Assembly: GCA_900770725.1 (NCBI GenBank)
Contig: CAAGLL010000034.1
Span: 31,328 to 95,327, forward strand
Reading direction: 5' to 3'
DNA length: 64,000 nt
DNA from: an uncultured Succinivibrio sp.
GTDB taxonomy: Bacteria; Pseudomonadota; Gammaproteobacteria; Enterobacterales; Succinivibrionaceae
Part shown: positions 31,474 to 40,146 of the stretch, in pieces
Position numbering within the stretch: position 1 is the first letter of the stretch
How the letters are laid out: each line of letters opens with the position of its first letter
The notes under the pieces: model-generated
What the model was told of the DNA's origin: nothing
The model's database searches: none
The model's input: only the letters and a program-made list of their open reading frames with translations
Position numbers and translations under genes: made by a program

Positions 31474-31739
31474 ACCTTTTTTCTTGTCTCAAGTGGTCAA
31501 ATTTCTTGCCTGTGCACATTCTAGCCTTTCTCCGCGGCCAATAAGGGCGCGCGCGGGAAAATGTCTCATGCGCGAAGGTGCGTTAGCCATAACTAACTAT
31601 ACGCTTTCCAGCGCATCCATCCAAAAGGCTGATCTTCTTTGCACCCAATCGGCCTGCCGCGTGCCGGCCCATGCCTGAAGCAACAGGAGATTTCCGGCTA
31701 AATTGGCTATAATTCAAGAGAATCTGGTGGAGGAGCAGC

Positions 31740-33494
31740 ATGAATTTCAAGAGGATCACCCTTGGCAATCTGCCGCTTGCGAAGGCATCTGACAAAGACG
31801 CGCTTTTTGTAGACAAAACAAGATACATAGCCCGCCTCGAAGAGAGCGAATTGTCAACAATGCTGTTCCTTCGCCCCCGCCGCTTCGGCAAGACCTTCTT
31901 CACGCGCGTGCTTTATGCCTACTACGATGTCGCTTTCAAGGACGCATTTGAGCGGACATTTAAAGGCTCGTGGATCCATGGGCACAAGACCCCCAAGGCC
32001 AGTACGTATTACTGCTTGATGCTGGATTTTTCCGGGATCGATTCGAGCAGTCCCGACCGCGCGAGGGCCAGCCTGGGGTTGGCGCTTTTCAGGGGGATCT
32101 TCGAGTTCTCGAAATTCCATCCAGACAAGGGATTCTCTTATGAGCAGATGATGAAAGCCCCGCGCGAGGATCCAGAATCGCTGCTTGCTCTCTTCTTCAA
32201 CAACTTCCAGTACCGGGCAAAAGAGAACGAATGGATTTACGTGATCATCGACGAGTATGACCACTTCTCAAACGAGGTGCTTGACAGGGACAGGAAAGCT
32301 TTCAAGAACTACACCTCAACAGTATCAGGCAATGAAGGATTGCTTAAGAGGTTCTTCAGCACGCTGAAAAGCTATTCCGGAGCAAACTGGGGGCTGCCCA
32401 TCGGGCGGTCTTTCGTCACCGGCGTCTCAGCCGTCTCCATGGACTCGCTGACTTCGGGATTCAATATCGCAACCAACATCAGCGCCAAAAGCGAGTTCAA
32501 CTCGATGGTCGGCTTTACGGCCGATGAGTTGTCGCAGGTGGTCGATGAAACCGTCGACTTCAGCAGGATCCCTGGTGTAACCAAAAGCCAGATCATGGAC
32601 ATCATGGAGCGCTACTACGATGGGTATGTGTTCTCCTCAGAGTGTGATGAGCATGTGTTCAATACGAACATGTGCCTGGTCTTTTTAAAAAATCTTATAG
32701 ATCAAAAGCATATCCCTTACCAGCTTGAAGATGGCTCGATGGGCGAGGACCTGGGAAAGCTACAGAACGTCATGCGCCTGTCGAAAAGCCAGGTTGCGGA
32801 TGGAATATCAAGCCTGATCCTGGAGCGCAAGCCGATCACAGCCCAAGTGCCCAAGAACCTGAACTTGAATCAGGCTGGCGACTTCGACAGGAACCAGCTC
32901 GTTTCTTTCCTGACTTATCTGGGGTTCTTGACGTTCACTCCCAGGCCGGGGACTGCCGGACACCAGATATCCTTGGAGTACCGTCCGCCCAACGAGATTT
33001 TTTTCCAGACTTTTCTGGATTACCTCGCACTGAAGGATGGAGTTGCCATTCCGCCAGATCTCGATTTGTCACCAATGGCCGAGGACGGCGACATCACCGG
33101 GCTTGTCGAGGCTGTCCACGCCGTAATCAGCGACCTCCCCTCCGCTGGCTTTGCGGGCTTCAACGAAAGGGCCCTCCAGATGATCTTCTATTGTGTGATA
33201 AGGAACGGGACCAACAAGACCCTGAGGCCCTCGTTTGAATATGAGACCGGCGACCTCGGCCGGGCTGACCTCTTCGTTGAAAACTTCAGCGATAGCAGGA
33301 TCGACTTCATCCTCGAGCTCAAGTACCTGCCCAAGGGAAAGTGCACTCCTGCGGCTGTGAACTCATGCGTGCGCAAGGCGAAGGAGCAACTGTTGCGCTA
33401 TAAGAACGCTCCCAGGATAGCCTGCAGGCCCAGGGTGGATTGCTGGGCGATAGTCTTTTCCGGTTCCGAGGCAAAGGCAGTCGAAAAGGCATGA
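31740..33494 (+). CDS. AAA-ATPase-like / PD-(D/E)XK nuclease-like protein
   Basis: A 584-residue protein of the AAA-ATPase-like plus DUF1703-type nuclease family. A degenerate P-loop RPRRFGKT is at 45-52 and Walker B YVIIDEYDHF has DE at 171-172. The C-terminal part has the PD-(D/E)XK pattern: D510 (GRADLFVE), then E526-x-K528 (LELKYLPKG), followed by KAKEQLLRYK. The family is common as scattered single copies in gut bacteria and its role is not established. The base composition is less GC-rich than its neighbours, with AT-rich flanks, and it sits inside an otherwise conserved gene pair. These suggest horizontal gain. It has its own TATAAT (31708) and a GGAGGAG site. Confidence 0.8.
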   Translation: MNFKRITLGNLPLAKASDKDALFVDKTRYIARLEESELSTMLFLRPRRFGKTFFTRVLYAYYDVAFKDAFERTFKGSWIHGHKTPKASTYYCLMLDFSGIDSSSPDRARASLGLALFRGIFEFSKFHPDKGFSYEQMMKAPREDPESLLALFFNNFQYRAKENEWIYVIIDEYDHFSNEVLDRDRKAFKNYTSTVSGNEGLLKRFFSTLKSYSGANWGLPIGRSFVTGVSAVSMDSLTSGFNIATNISAKSEFNSMVGFTADELSQVVDETVDFSRIPGVTKSQIMDIMERYYDGYVFSSECDEHVFNTNMCLVFLKNLIDQKHIPYQLEDGSMGEDLGKLQNVMRLSKSQVADGISSLILERKPITAQVPKNLNLNQAGDFDRNQLVSFLTYLGFLTFTPRPGTAGHQISLEYRPPNEIFFQTFLDYLALKDGVAIPPDLDLSPMAEDGDITGLVEAVHAVISDLPSAGFAGFNERALQMIFYCVIRNGTNKTLRPSFEYETGDLGRADLFVENFSDSRIDFILELKYLPKGKCTPAAVNSCVRKAKEQLLRYKNAPRIACRPRVDCWAIVFSGSEAKAVEKA

Positions 33495-33610
33495 TGGAGG
33501 CCTGGCCTTTGGAGCTAATTCTTTCACTTGCGTGAGCGCAAGCGTCCTCTGCGGCGGGAGAGTTGCCGCGCGTATGCTAAAATTGCCCAGCAAAAAGTCA
33601 TAGCCTACAC

Positions 33611-34081
33611 ATGCAGAGGTCAGTTTTGGGAGACTTCATTTCATCGGCGGACATGGCGGAATACACCGCCTTCCTAGGCCGCCACTACATCCTCGCCGCA
33701 GTCTGGGTCTGCGCCTTAGTCGGCCTCGTCTACGTCCAGATCCGCATCCTCACCGCCGGCATCAAGAAACTCTCATCGGCAAAGTGCACGTTCCTCGTCA
33801 ACCATGAGAACGGCCTATTCGTCGATGTCAGGAATGCGAACACCTTCAAGGGCGGGCACGTGCCCGGCTCGGTCAACGTGCCGGCAGCCGACATCCGCTC
33901 TGGCAGGTACTCCATAAGCGGCGGCACCGGCCGCAAGATCATCGTCGTCGGCCGCGACAAGTACGACACGGACAGCTTCAACAGCGCCCGCATCCTCAAG
34001 AAGGCCGGCTACCAGGTCGTCTCGCTCGACGGCGGCATCGCCCAGTGGCAGGCCGACAACCTTCCACTTTCAGTCAAGTAA
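33611..34081 (+). CDS. yibN: Membrane-anchored rhodanese-like protein (YibN type)
   Basis: An N-terminal membrane segment (about 28-47) and a cytoplasmic rhodanese domain (FVDVRNANTFKGGHVPGSVNV, then SLDGGIAQWQADNLPL), 156 residues. The loop that carries the catalytic Cys in active rhodaneses reads VVGRDKYDTDS here and has no Cys, so sulfurtransferase activity is unlikely. The start is uncertain: ATG at 33653 aligns better with E. coli YibN, while 33611 adds 14 residues; neither has a good ribosome site. It precedes secB, as in E. coli, but grxC is missing between them. Confidence 0.85.
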   Translation: MQRSVLGDFISSADMAEYTAFLGRHYILAAVWVCALVGLVYVQIRILTAGIKKLSSAKCTFLVNHENGLFVDVRNANTFKGGHVPGSVNVPAADIRSGRYSISGGTGRKIIVVGRDKYDTDSFNSARILKKAGYQVVSLDGGIAQWQADNLPLSVK

Positions 34082-34111
34082 CAGTCATCCAATATAAGGA
34101 ATAACCAGGAA

Positions 34112-34630
34112 ATGGCAGACACCAACGAAAAGACCCCTGAGAACCAGGCCAACGCCCAGCAGAACCAGCCCATGTTCGAGGTTCTGAGGATTTACGCCAA
34201 GGACTGCTCGCTTGAGACCCCCAACACTCCCGCCGTCTTCAAGATGGCTTGGAAGCCTGAGATCTCCGTCGAGTTCGATGCCAAGCCGACCAGCCTCGGC
34301 GACGATCAGTTCGAGATCGATCTGCGCGTGACCGCGACCTGCAAGATCGAGGACAAGATCGCCTTCATCGCCGAAGTCCACCAGGCCGGCATCTTCCTCG
34401 TCAAGAACGTCGACGACGCCACCGCCCACTACCTGCTCGGCGCCGTTGCCCCGAACACCCTCTTCCCGTACGCCCGCGAGCACATCGCCTCGCTGGTCAA
34501 CCGCGCGACCTTCCCGGCGCTCAACCTGCGGCCGCTGAACTTCGAGGCCCTCTACAGGGCCCGCCAGGCCGAGGCCGCCCAGAAGGCCAAGGAAGAGGCT
34601 GCCAAGAAGGAAGGCGCTACCCAGCAGTAA
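34112..34630 (+). CDS. secB: Protein-export chaperone SecB
   Basis: Tetrameric cytoplasmic chaperone handing unfolded precursors to SecA, 172 residues. It is recognised by QPMFEVLRIYAKDCSLETPN and by APNTLFPYAREHIASLVNRA with TFPALNLRPLNFEALY. The C-terminal tail is Lys/Ala-rich and lacks an obvious zinc-site-binding motif. It lies between yibN and gpsA. Confidence 0.97.
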   Translation: MADTNEKTPENQANAQQNQPMFEVLRIYAKDCSLETPNTPAVFKMAWKPEISVEFDAKPTSLGDDQFEIDLRVTATCKIEDKIAFIAEVHQAGIFLVKNVDDATAHYLLGAVAPNTLFPYAREHIASLVNRATFPALNLRPLNFEALYRARQAEAAQKAKEEAAKKEGATQQ

Positions 34631-34648
34631 TCCTGCGCGGAAGTCCAC

Positions 34649-35650
34649 ATGGGCCAGAGCGGATTTGACATCTCCGTCATAGGCGCCGGTTCCTACGGCA
34701 CCGCCCTGGCGGTGGTCGCTTCTTCCAAGGGCCTCAAGGCCATGCTGTGGGACCACCGCCCCGAAAGGGCGGCGGCCATGCAGCAATCGCGCGAGAACAC
34801 CGCCTACCTCCCGGGGATCCGCTTCCCCGACACCTTGGAGGTCACTGGATCGCTTGAAGAAGCGGCGGCGGCCTCCAACACCATCCTAGTCGTGGTGCCA
34901 AGCGCCACGTTCGCTCAAGTCGTGGGCGCGCTCGCGCCCTACATGACGCCATCCCACCGCTTCGCCTGGGCCACCAAGGGGCTCTCCCCAGATGGCAGGC
35001 TGCTCTCGGACGTAGCCTCCGAGATCCTGCCGCAGGGGATCCCGATGGCCGTGCTCTCGGGCCCAACGTTCGCGCGCGAGCTGGCCTCGGGCATGCCGAC
35101 TGCGATCTCGGTTGCCGGCACGCCAAAGGAGTTCTCCTCGGAGCTTTGCAGGCTCATGCACACGCGGGCCTTCAGGCTTTACGAGGGATCGGATCTCACG
35201 GGGCTGCAGATTGGCGGCGCCGTGAAGAACGTCATCGCGATCGCCGCTGGCATGTCCGATGGACTCGGCTACGGGGCCAACGCGCGCACCGCGCTCATCA
35301 CCCGCGGCCTGGCCGAGATGGTGAGGTTCGGCGTGGCGCGCGGGGCATCAGAGCGCTCGTTCATGGGGCTTTCAGGATTGGGCGATCTGATCCTCACCTG
35401 CACCGACAACCAGTCGCGCAACCGCCGCTTCGGCGTGATGCTGGGGCAGGGCATGAGGCCTGATGACGCCCTGGCCAAGATAGGCCAGGTGGTCGAGGGC
35501 TACGGCATGATTCCGGTCATGCGCAAGCTCGCAGCGCAATGCGGCGTGCAGATGCCGATTTGCTCAGAGCTCTACGAGATCGTCTACGAGGGCAAGAGCG
35601 GCAAGGCGGCGGCCTCCGAGCTTTTAAACCGCGCCATCAAGTCAGAGTAG
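34649..35650 (+). CDS. gpsA: Glycerol-3-phosphate dehydrogenase [NAD(P)+]
   Basis: Makes sn-glycerol-3-phosphate for phospholipid synthesis, 333 residues. The nucleotide-binding motif GAGSYG is at 12-17. KNVIAIAAGMSDGLGYGANA holds the catalytic Lys, and GLSGLGDLILTC is conserved. It starts 18 bp after secB, as in E. coli; cysE is not present downstream. Confidence 0.97.
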   Translation: MGQSGFDISVIGAGSYGTALAVVASSKGLKAMLWDHRPERAAAMQQSRENTAYLPGIRFPDTLEVTGSLEEAAAASNTILVVVPSATFAQVVGALAPYMTPSHRFAWATKGLSPDGRLLSDVASEILPQGIPMAVLSGPTFARELASGMPTAISVAGTPKEFSSELCRLMHTRAFRLYEGSDLTGLQIGGAVKNVIAIAAGMSDGLGYGANARTALITRGLAEMVRFGVARGASERSFMGLSGLGDLILTCTDNQSRNRRFGVMLGQGMRPDDALAKIGQVVEGYGMIPVMRKLAAQCGVQMPICSELYEIVYEGKSGKAAASELLNRAIKSE

Positions 35651-35843
35651 GGCGGATCTCAAAGGCGCATCCTCAGAGTTATCTGCTTGTTCGCCAGCAA
35701 TTTATTTGCGCAATTCGCAAAATGCAGCCGCATCGCCCGCCTTTTGCAGCGACAAAGTCATGAAACGATGGCCCAAGCATTGATGCAAAGCGATCCGCGT
35801 TCATTCCAGCCACTCAAAAACCTTACACCAATCTTCATGAACT

Positions 35844-35872
35844 AAAAAAGGCAGCGCGTTATGCGCTGCCTT
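35844..35872 (-). terminator. Intrinsic terminator of the sugar-binding protein gene
   Basis: AAGGCAGCGC (35848-35857), loop GTTAT, GCGCTGCCTT (35863-35872), with a T-run on the minus strand from AAAAAA at 35844-35849. It lies 44 bp after the binding-protein stop. Confidence 0.88.
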
Positions 35873-35877
35873 CTGAT

Positions 35878-35898
35878 GCCGGGGCTGCGGGCCCCGGC
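35878..35898 (-). other. Second hairpin downstream of the sugar-binding protein gene
   Basis: GCCGGGGC (35878-35885), loop TGCGG, GCCCCGGC (35891-35898), between the gene and its terminator. Tandem hairpins here could protect the 3' end of an abundant mRNA. Confidence 0.6.
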
Positions 35899-35915
35899 TT
35901 TCCCATGCGGTTTTA

Positions 35916-37058
35916 TTACTTGCCGGAACGGGCCTTCGCGTCCTCGATGGACAGCTTGGAGGCGGTTGCCTGCAGGGCGTTCATGTCGAGCTTTGACATG
36001 TCGACCAGCTCCTTGTCGGTGTAAGGGAGCTGCTTGACGAAGTACTCCTCGTAGCCTGAGTAATCCTTAGGAGAGGACACGTAGAGGTACGGGAACTTGA
36101 AGTCGACGAACTTGCCTGCGAAGTCCTTGTAATTGCCCTTGATGGCGTTGTAGGTCATCATGAAGGCGAACAGAGGATCGCAGTAGTGGCCGCCGGACTC
36201 GCCAGCCATGGAGCCGTTTTCCAGCCTCTTGCCGAGATCAGGGAGGAAGTCGGTGGAGACGATGTGGATCTTGCCGGTCTTGCCAGCACGCTCAACGGCT
36301 GCAATGGCGCCCTGGAGAGGATCGCCGCCGCCGCCAGCCGGGATCAGGGCGTCAAGCTTCGGGTTGGCAGCCATCAGGGCCTCGGCAGCCTTCGAGCCGC
36401 CTTCTGAAGAGGTGCCTGCGTACTGCGGCTCGGAGAGCTTCACCTGATCGTTAGGATGGGCCTTGTTCCACTTCTCAACGCCGGCCTTGTAGCCCTGCCA
36501 CCTGCCCAGCCAAGTAGCATCGCCCTGCTCCCAGCCGATGAGGCCGATGTTCCTGCAGCCCTTGTCGATGAGGATCTGCACCAGCTTCTCGCCGTTCTCA
36601 GGCTCGTTCTCGTGGACAGCGCCGATGTAGTACGGGGAGTCGGTCGCCATCTTGTAGATGTCGGGGCTGTGCTCCTTGTTGATGATGCGGAAGAACTGGG
36701 TGAGGTAGACCTCGTTGTCGTTGGCGGTCTTGATGGCCGAGGTCATCTCAGTGTCCGACGAGTTGCAGATGATGATGCCCTGGCAGCCAGCAGCGGCCAG
36801 CTGCTCGACGGAGGCGGTCACCTTCTCGGAGACGTGGCCCTGGTCGACGTACTGGACCTGGACGCCGAGGGCCTTGGCGGCCTCGTCGAGGACGCGCTTG
36901 CAGTCGGAGCCGAGGACGTCGGTGGACGACCAGATCGAGACGCCGATCTTGATGTCCTTGTTCTCGATTGCATTGGCGCTGGTGGAAACGGAAGCCATGG
37001 CGGCGCCGAGGATGGTGCACGCGCAGGCAAATGTTAATTTGCGAAATGCGAACTTCAT
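35916..37058 (-). CDS. Sugar ABC transporter periplasmic binding protein
   Basis: RbsB/AraF-like periplasmic binding protein (type I fold), 380 residues. The signal peptide is cleaved after about residue 30 (ANA). The mature part has IKIGVSIWSSTDVLGSDCKR, GCQGIIICNSSDTEMTSAI and a second lobe with VSTDFLPDLGKRL. It is divergent from the permease-ATPase-permease-araA operon, so L-arabinose is the likely ligand, though that rests on context. Its own promoter and tandem 3' hairpins fit the usual excess of binding protein. Confidence 0.88.
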   Translation of the reverse strand: MKFAFRKLTFACACTILGAAMASVSTSANAIENKDIKIGVSIWSSTDVLGSDCKRVLDEAAKALGVQVQYVDQGHVSEKVTASVEQLAAAGCQGIIICNSSDTEMTSAIKTANDNEVYLTQFFRIINKEHSPDIYKMATDSPYYIGAVHENEPENGEKLVQILIDKGCRNIGLIGWEQGDATWLGRWQGYKAGVEKWNKAHPNDQVKLSEPQYAGTSSEGGSKAAEALMAANPKLDALIPAGGGGDPLQGAIAAVERAGKTGKIHIVSTDFLPDLGKRLENGSMAGESGGHYCDPLFAFMMTYNAIKGNYKDFAGKFVDFKFPYLYVSSPKDYSGYEEYFVKQLPYTDKELVDMSKLDMNALQATASKLSIEDAKARSGK

Positions 37059-37173
37059 GTTTGTTTCCCTATGTCTTGTCTGTAACTTCTCTGTTTAATA
37101 GTGCCGGAGCGATGCGGCGGATTGATGCGCTATCCCGCATTGCACCTGTCATCGATGATAGATGTTTTCAGGA

Positions 37174-37187
37174 TGCAAACGTGTGCA
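37174..37187. promoter_or_regulatory. LacI-type operator-like site 1, arabinose locus
   Basis: TGCAAACGTGTGCA, a near-palindrome with the central CG typical of LacI-family operators. It is 116 bp upstream of the binding protein start. Confidence 0.45.
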
Positions 37188-37318
37188 GGGATCACAAATG
37201 CCGAATAAATCCTTGGCTATCTCAAACGGTATTCCAGCTATCAGCATGATTATTAACATGTTATCCGTAACTTTTTGCGTGCGCATCTTAATTGGCGCCC
37301 ATTCTGCCCCACCGCCAT

Positions 37319-37330
37319 CCAAACGTTTGC
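37319..37330. promoter_or_regulatory. LacI-type operator-like site 2, arabinose locus
   Basis: CCAAACGTTTGC contains the perfect palindrome CAAACGTTTG (37320-37329) with central CG. It lies in the middle of the divergent region. Confidence 0.5.
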
Positions 37331-37533
37331 GCACAGGCAGGACACGAGTTGCTGCGCGTACCGCAGGCCTTGTCCAAATCTCCATGGCAAACAATTAAAT
37401 GTATCCGGGAAAAGCCTCAGAAGCAGCATAAAGACAACCTTTGCGCCAGTTCTTAGCCCTTTAACGATTTTTGTGACGGCTGCCGCATAAAAATCCGGCA
37501 TGGCCTGAAAAACGTGCGCGCTGTAGAAAAACC

Positions 37534-37545
37534 GTAAACGGTTGC
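37534..37545. promoter_or_regulatory. LacI-type operator-like site 3, arabinose locus
   Basis: GTAAACGGTTGC, an imperfect palindrome with the same AAACG half-site as sites 1 and 2. It is 116 bp upstream of the first permease ATG, a plausible promoter position. Confidence 0.45.
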
Positions 37546-37660
37546 ATGATTTTAGGGCGTGCGCCAACTATCTTTTATCTTGCAGCTTGGAAAAGGCTGT
37601 GCGCGTCGTCGCGTAAACAATCAACCCGGGGCGGAACCGGGGCAAACATGGCAGGAGCAT

Positions 37661-38611
37661 ATGACTAGTTTCAAGAACATGTCCGGAGCGGCCAAGGGGT
37701 ACATAGTGCTGACTGCACTAGTGTTCCTCTCCTGGGCCGTATTCAAAATCCTGACCCCGGACAACTTCGGGTCCCCATCAAACCTTTTGAGCTACTTCCA
37801 GGCAAGCCTGATAACCACGGTGGGCGCCATCGGCTTCTACTTCGTGATGGACATGGGCCTGTTCGATTTCTCAATCGGCGCCAACATCATCCTCTCGGGC
37901 ATCGTTGGCTGCCAGCTGGCCACGAACTTCGGCCTGGGCTATCCGGGGCTCATCCTAGGCAGCGTCGCCACCGGCGCGCTGGTTGGCTTGTGCAACGGCT
38001 TGTTCTACGTGAAGCTGCGCATCCCCTCGATGATCGTCACCGCAGGCCTGGCGCTCATCTATGAGTCGGTCGCCAACTACATCGCAGGAGGCCGCGAGCA
38101 GACCCTCCCGACAGACCTCAGGGCCTTCGGCCAGATGCCGGGCGACATTCTGCTTGCGATCCTCACCTTTGTAATAGCGTGGGGGATCCTGAACTACACG
38201 AGGTTCGGCACCTACACCTACGCCATCGGCTCCAACGAGTTCGTGGCCAAGAACATGGGCATCAACGTCGACAAGTACAAGGTGCTCGCCTTCATACTAA
38301 GCGGCGCCTTCTTCGGGGCGATGGCCATCCTGACCATCAGCTACGGCTCCTCGATGGTCGCCGTGACCGGCATGGCCTCGATGACCAGGAACTTCGTGCC
38401 GACCATGGGCTGCTTCTTCGGACTTGCGTTCATGAAGTACGGGATCCCGCTTCAGGCGATCATCTTAGGCGAGCTCATCGTCAACATCATCTTCTTCGGA
38501 TTCATCTCCCTGGGCGCGCCGACGGCAATCCAGGATCTCATCAGCGGCCTGGCGCTGCTGATCATCATCACCCTGACCACCAAGGTCAACAAGGGCGAGA
38601 TCGTCAAGTGA
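37661..38611 (+). CDS. Sugar ABC transporter permease (first)
   Basis: RbsC/AraH-like inner-membrane permease, 316 residues, with about eight to ten membrane segments. Family signs are GAIGFYFVMDMGLFDFSIGA and GLCNGLFYVKLRIPSMIVTAG. The start at 37661 has GCAGGAG four bases away; an open frame upstream to 37559 has no homology. It is the first gene of a four-gene operon ending in araA. Confidence 0.9.
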   Translation: MTSFKNMSGAAKGYIVLTALVFLSWAVFKILTPDNFGSPSNLLSYFQASLITTVGAIGFYFVMDMGLFDFSIGANIILSGIVGCQLATNFGLGYPGLILGSVATGALVGLCNGLFYVKLRIPSMIVTAGLALIYESVANYIAGGREQTLPTDLRAFGQMPGDILLAILTFVIAWGILNYTRFGTYTYAIGSNEFVAKNMGINVDKYKVLAFILSGAFFGAMAILTISYGSSMVAVTGMASMTRNFVPTMGCFFGLAFMKYGIPLQAIILGELIVNIIFFGFISLGAPTAIQDLISGLALLIIITLTTKVNKGEIVK

Positions 38612-38621
38612 GGAGCGAAAA

Positions 38622-40130
38622 ATGAGCGAAGAACAAGGTTTGCAGATCAGGCACCTTTGCAAGTCATTCGGCATCACCAAGGCCCTCAAGGACGTCTCGT
38701 TCGACATCGCCAAGGGCGAGATCCACGCCCTCATCGGCGAGAACGGCTCTGGCAAGTCCACCCTCACGAACATGCTGACCGGCATCTACTCGATAGACAG
38801 CGGCACGTTCACCCTTGACGGCAAGGACGTCCACCCAAAGAACCAGGTCGACGCCAACAACCAGGGCATCTCGATCATCGTCCAGGAGCTGGGCACGCTG
38901 TCGGGGCTGACGGTTGCAGAGAACATCTTCCTTGGGCATGAGGAGCGCTTCATCCACGCAGGCTTCATCCGCGACACCAAGGCGATGAACGCCGAGGCCG
39001 ACAGGCTCCTGAGGCTCTACGGCTTCGAGCGCATCAAGGCGTCGAACCTCGTTGATGACTACAACTTCGAGGACCGCAAGCTCATCGAGATCGTCAAGGC
39101 AACCTACTTCCATCCGCGCATCGTGGTCATCGACGAGACCACCACCGCGCTCTCGCAGGAAGGCCGCGAGGAGCTGTACAAGCACATGGCCAGGATCCGC
39201 CGCGAGGGCGGGACTGTCATCTTCATCTCCCATGACCTGCCCGAGGTGCTCGAGAAGTCCGACACCATCACCATCCTCCGCGACGGCACCTACATCGACA
39301 CCGTCAAGAGCAAGGACGTCAACGAGGAGCAGCTCAAGAAGCTGATGGTCGGCCGCGAGATGACCGGCAACTACTACCGCAGCGACTACGGCGAGAAGGT
39401 TTCCGACGAAGTGGTGCTCTCGGTCAAGCACGTGAGCGTGCCCGGGATCATCCACGACGTGAGCTTCGACCTGCACCGCGGCGAGATCCTGGGATTCGGC
39501 GGCCTGTCGGAGTCCGGCATGCACGAGGTCGGCAAGGCCGTGTTCGGCGCCAGCTTCGATCGCGTGGGCGAGGTTTCGCTCGCCGACGGCACGCAGATCA
39601 ACGACATCCCCACCGCCATTGAACACTCGATCGCCTACACCTCCAAGGACCGCGACAACGAGTCGGTGGTCATCAACCAGAGCATCCGCGACAACATCGC
39701 GCTGCCTTCGCTGGACAGGCTGGGCTTCGGCAAGACCGGGCTGCTCAACTGGCGCAAGATCAACGATTTTGCCGACAAGTACGCCAAGGAGATGTCAGTG
39801 AAGATGGTCGCGGTTGACCAGTTCGTCTCCGAACTTTCCGGCGGCAACAAGCAGAAGGTGGTGCTGGCGCGCTGGATCGGCAAGGGATCGGACATCGTGG
39901 TGCTCGACTCCCCGACCCGCGGCATCGACATCAAGGTCAAGCAGGACATCTACCAGCTGATGGATCAGATGAGGAAGCAGGGCAAGTCGATCATCATGAT
40001 CTCCGAGGAGCTCATGGAGCTCTTAGGAATGTGCGACCGCATCATCATCATGAAGGACGGCGCCCTGAACGGCGAGGTCAAGCGCAGCCGCGAGCTCAAC
40101 GAAAACAACCTCATCGAGATGATGGTTTAA
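38622..40130 (+). CDS. Sugar ABC transporter ATP-binding protein (tandem domains)
   Basis: AraG/RbsA-type fusion of two nucleotide-binding domains, 502 residues. The first domain has GENGSGKST (P-loop) and VIDETTTALSQEG (Walker B with ETTTAL). The second has the degenerate P-loop GFGGLSESG usual in this family and a good signature ELSGGNKQKVVLARW. It energises the two flanking permeases and lies 10 bp after the first. Confidence 0.93.
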   Translation: MSEEQGLQIRHLCKSFGITKALKDVSFDIAKGEIHALIGENGSGKSTLTNMLTGIYSIDSGTFTLDGKDVHPKNQVDANNQGISIIVQELGTLSGLTVAENIFLGHEERFIHAGFIRDTKAMNAEADRLLRLYGFERIKASNLVDDYNFEDRKLIEIVKATYFHPRIVVIDETTTALSQEGREELYKHMARIRREGGTVIFISHDLPEVLEKSDTITILRDGTYIDTVKSKDVNEEQLKKLMVGREMTGNYYRSDYGEKVSDEVVLSVKHVSVPGIIHDVSFDLHRGEILGFGGLSESGMHEVGKAVFGASFDRVGEVSLADGTQINDIPTAIEHSIAYTSKDRDNESVVINQSIRDNIALPSLDRLGFGKTGLLNWRKINDFADKYAKEMSVKMVAVDQFVSELSGGNKQKVVLARWIGKGSDIVVLDSPTRGIDIKVKQDIYQLMDQMRKQGKSIIMISEELMELLGMCDRIIIMKDGALNGEVKRSRELNENNLIEMMV

Positions 40131-40146
40131 GGCAGGAGAACGAATC

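Larger units (their letters stand above)
37059..37660. promoter_or_regulatory. 602-bp divergent control region of the arabinose transport locus
   Basis: No plausible gene; the open frames have no homology and the sequence is AT-richer than its surroundings. It must hold the promoters of the binding protein (minus) and of the permease operon (plus). It contains three LacI-type operator-like sequences, annotated separately, and a TGTGA half-site near 37466. No araC gene is present. Confidence 0.7.

Noticed and set aside
37174..37195. CRP site in the arabinose control region
   Set aside because: TCACA is present but the partner half-site at the right distance is GTGTG, not TGTGA; spacing is wrong for a match.
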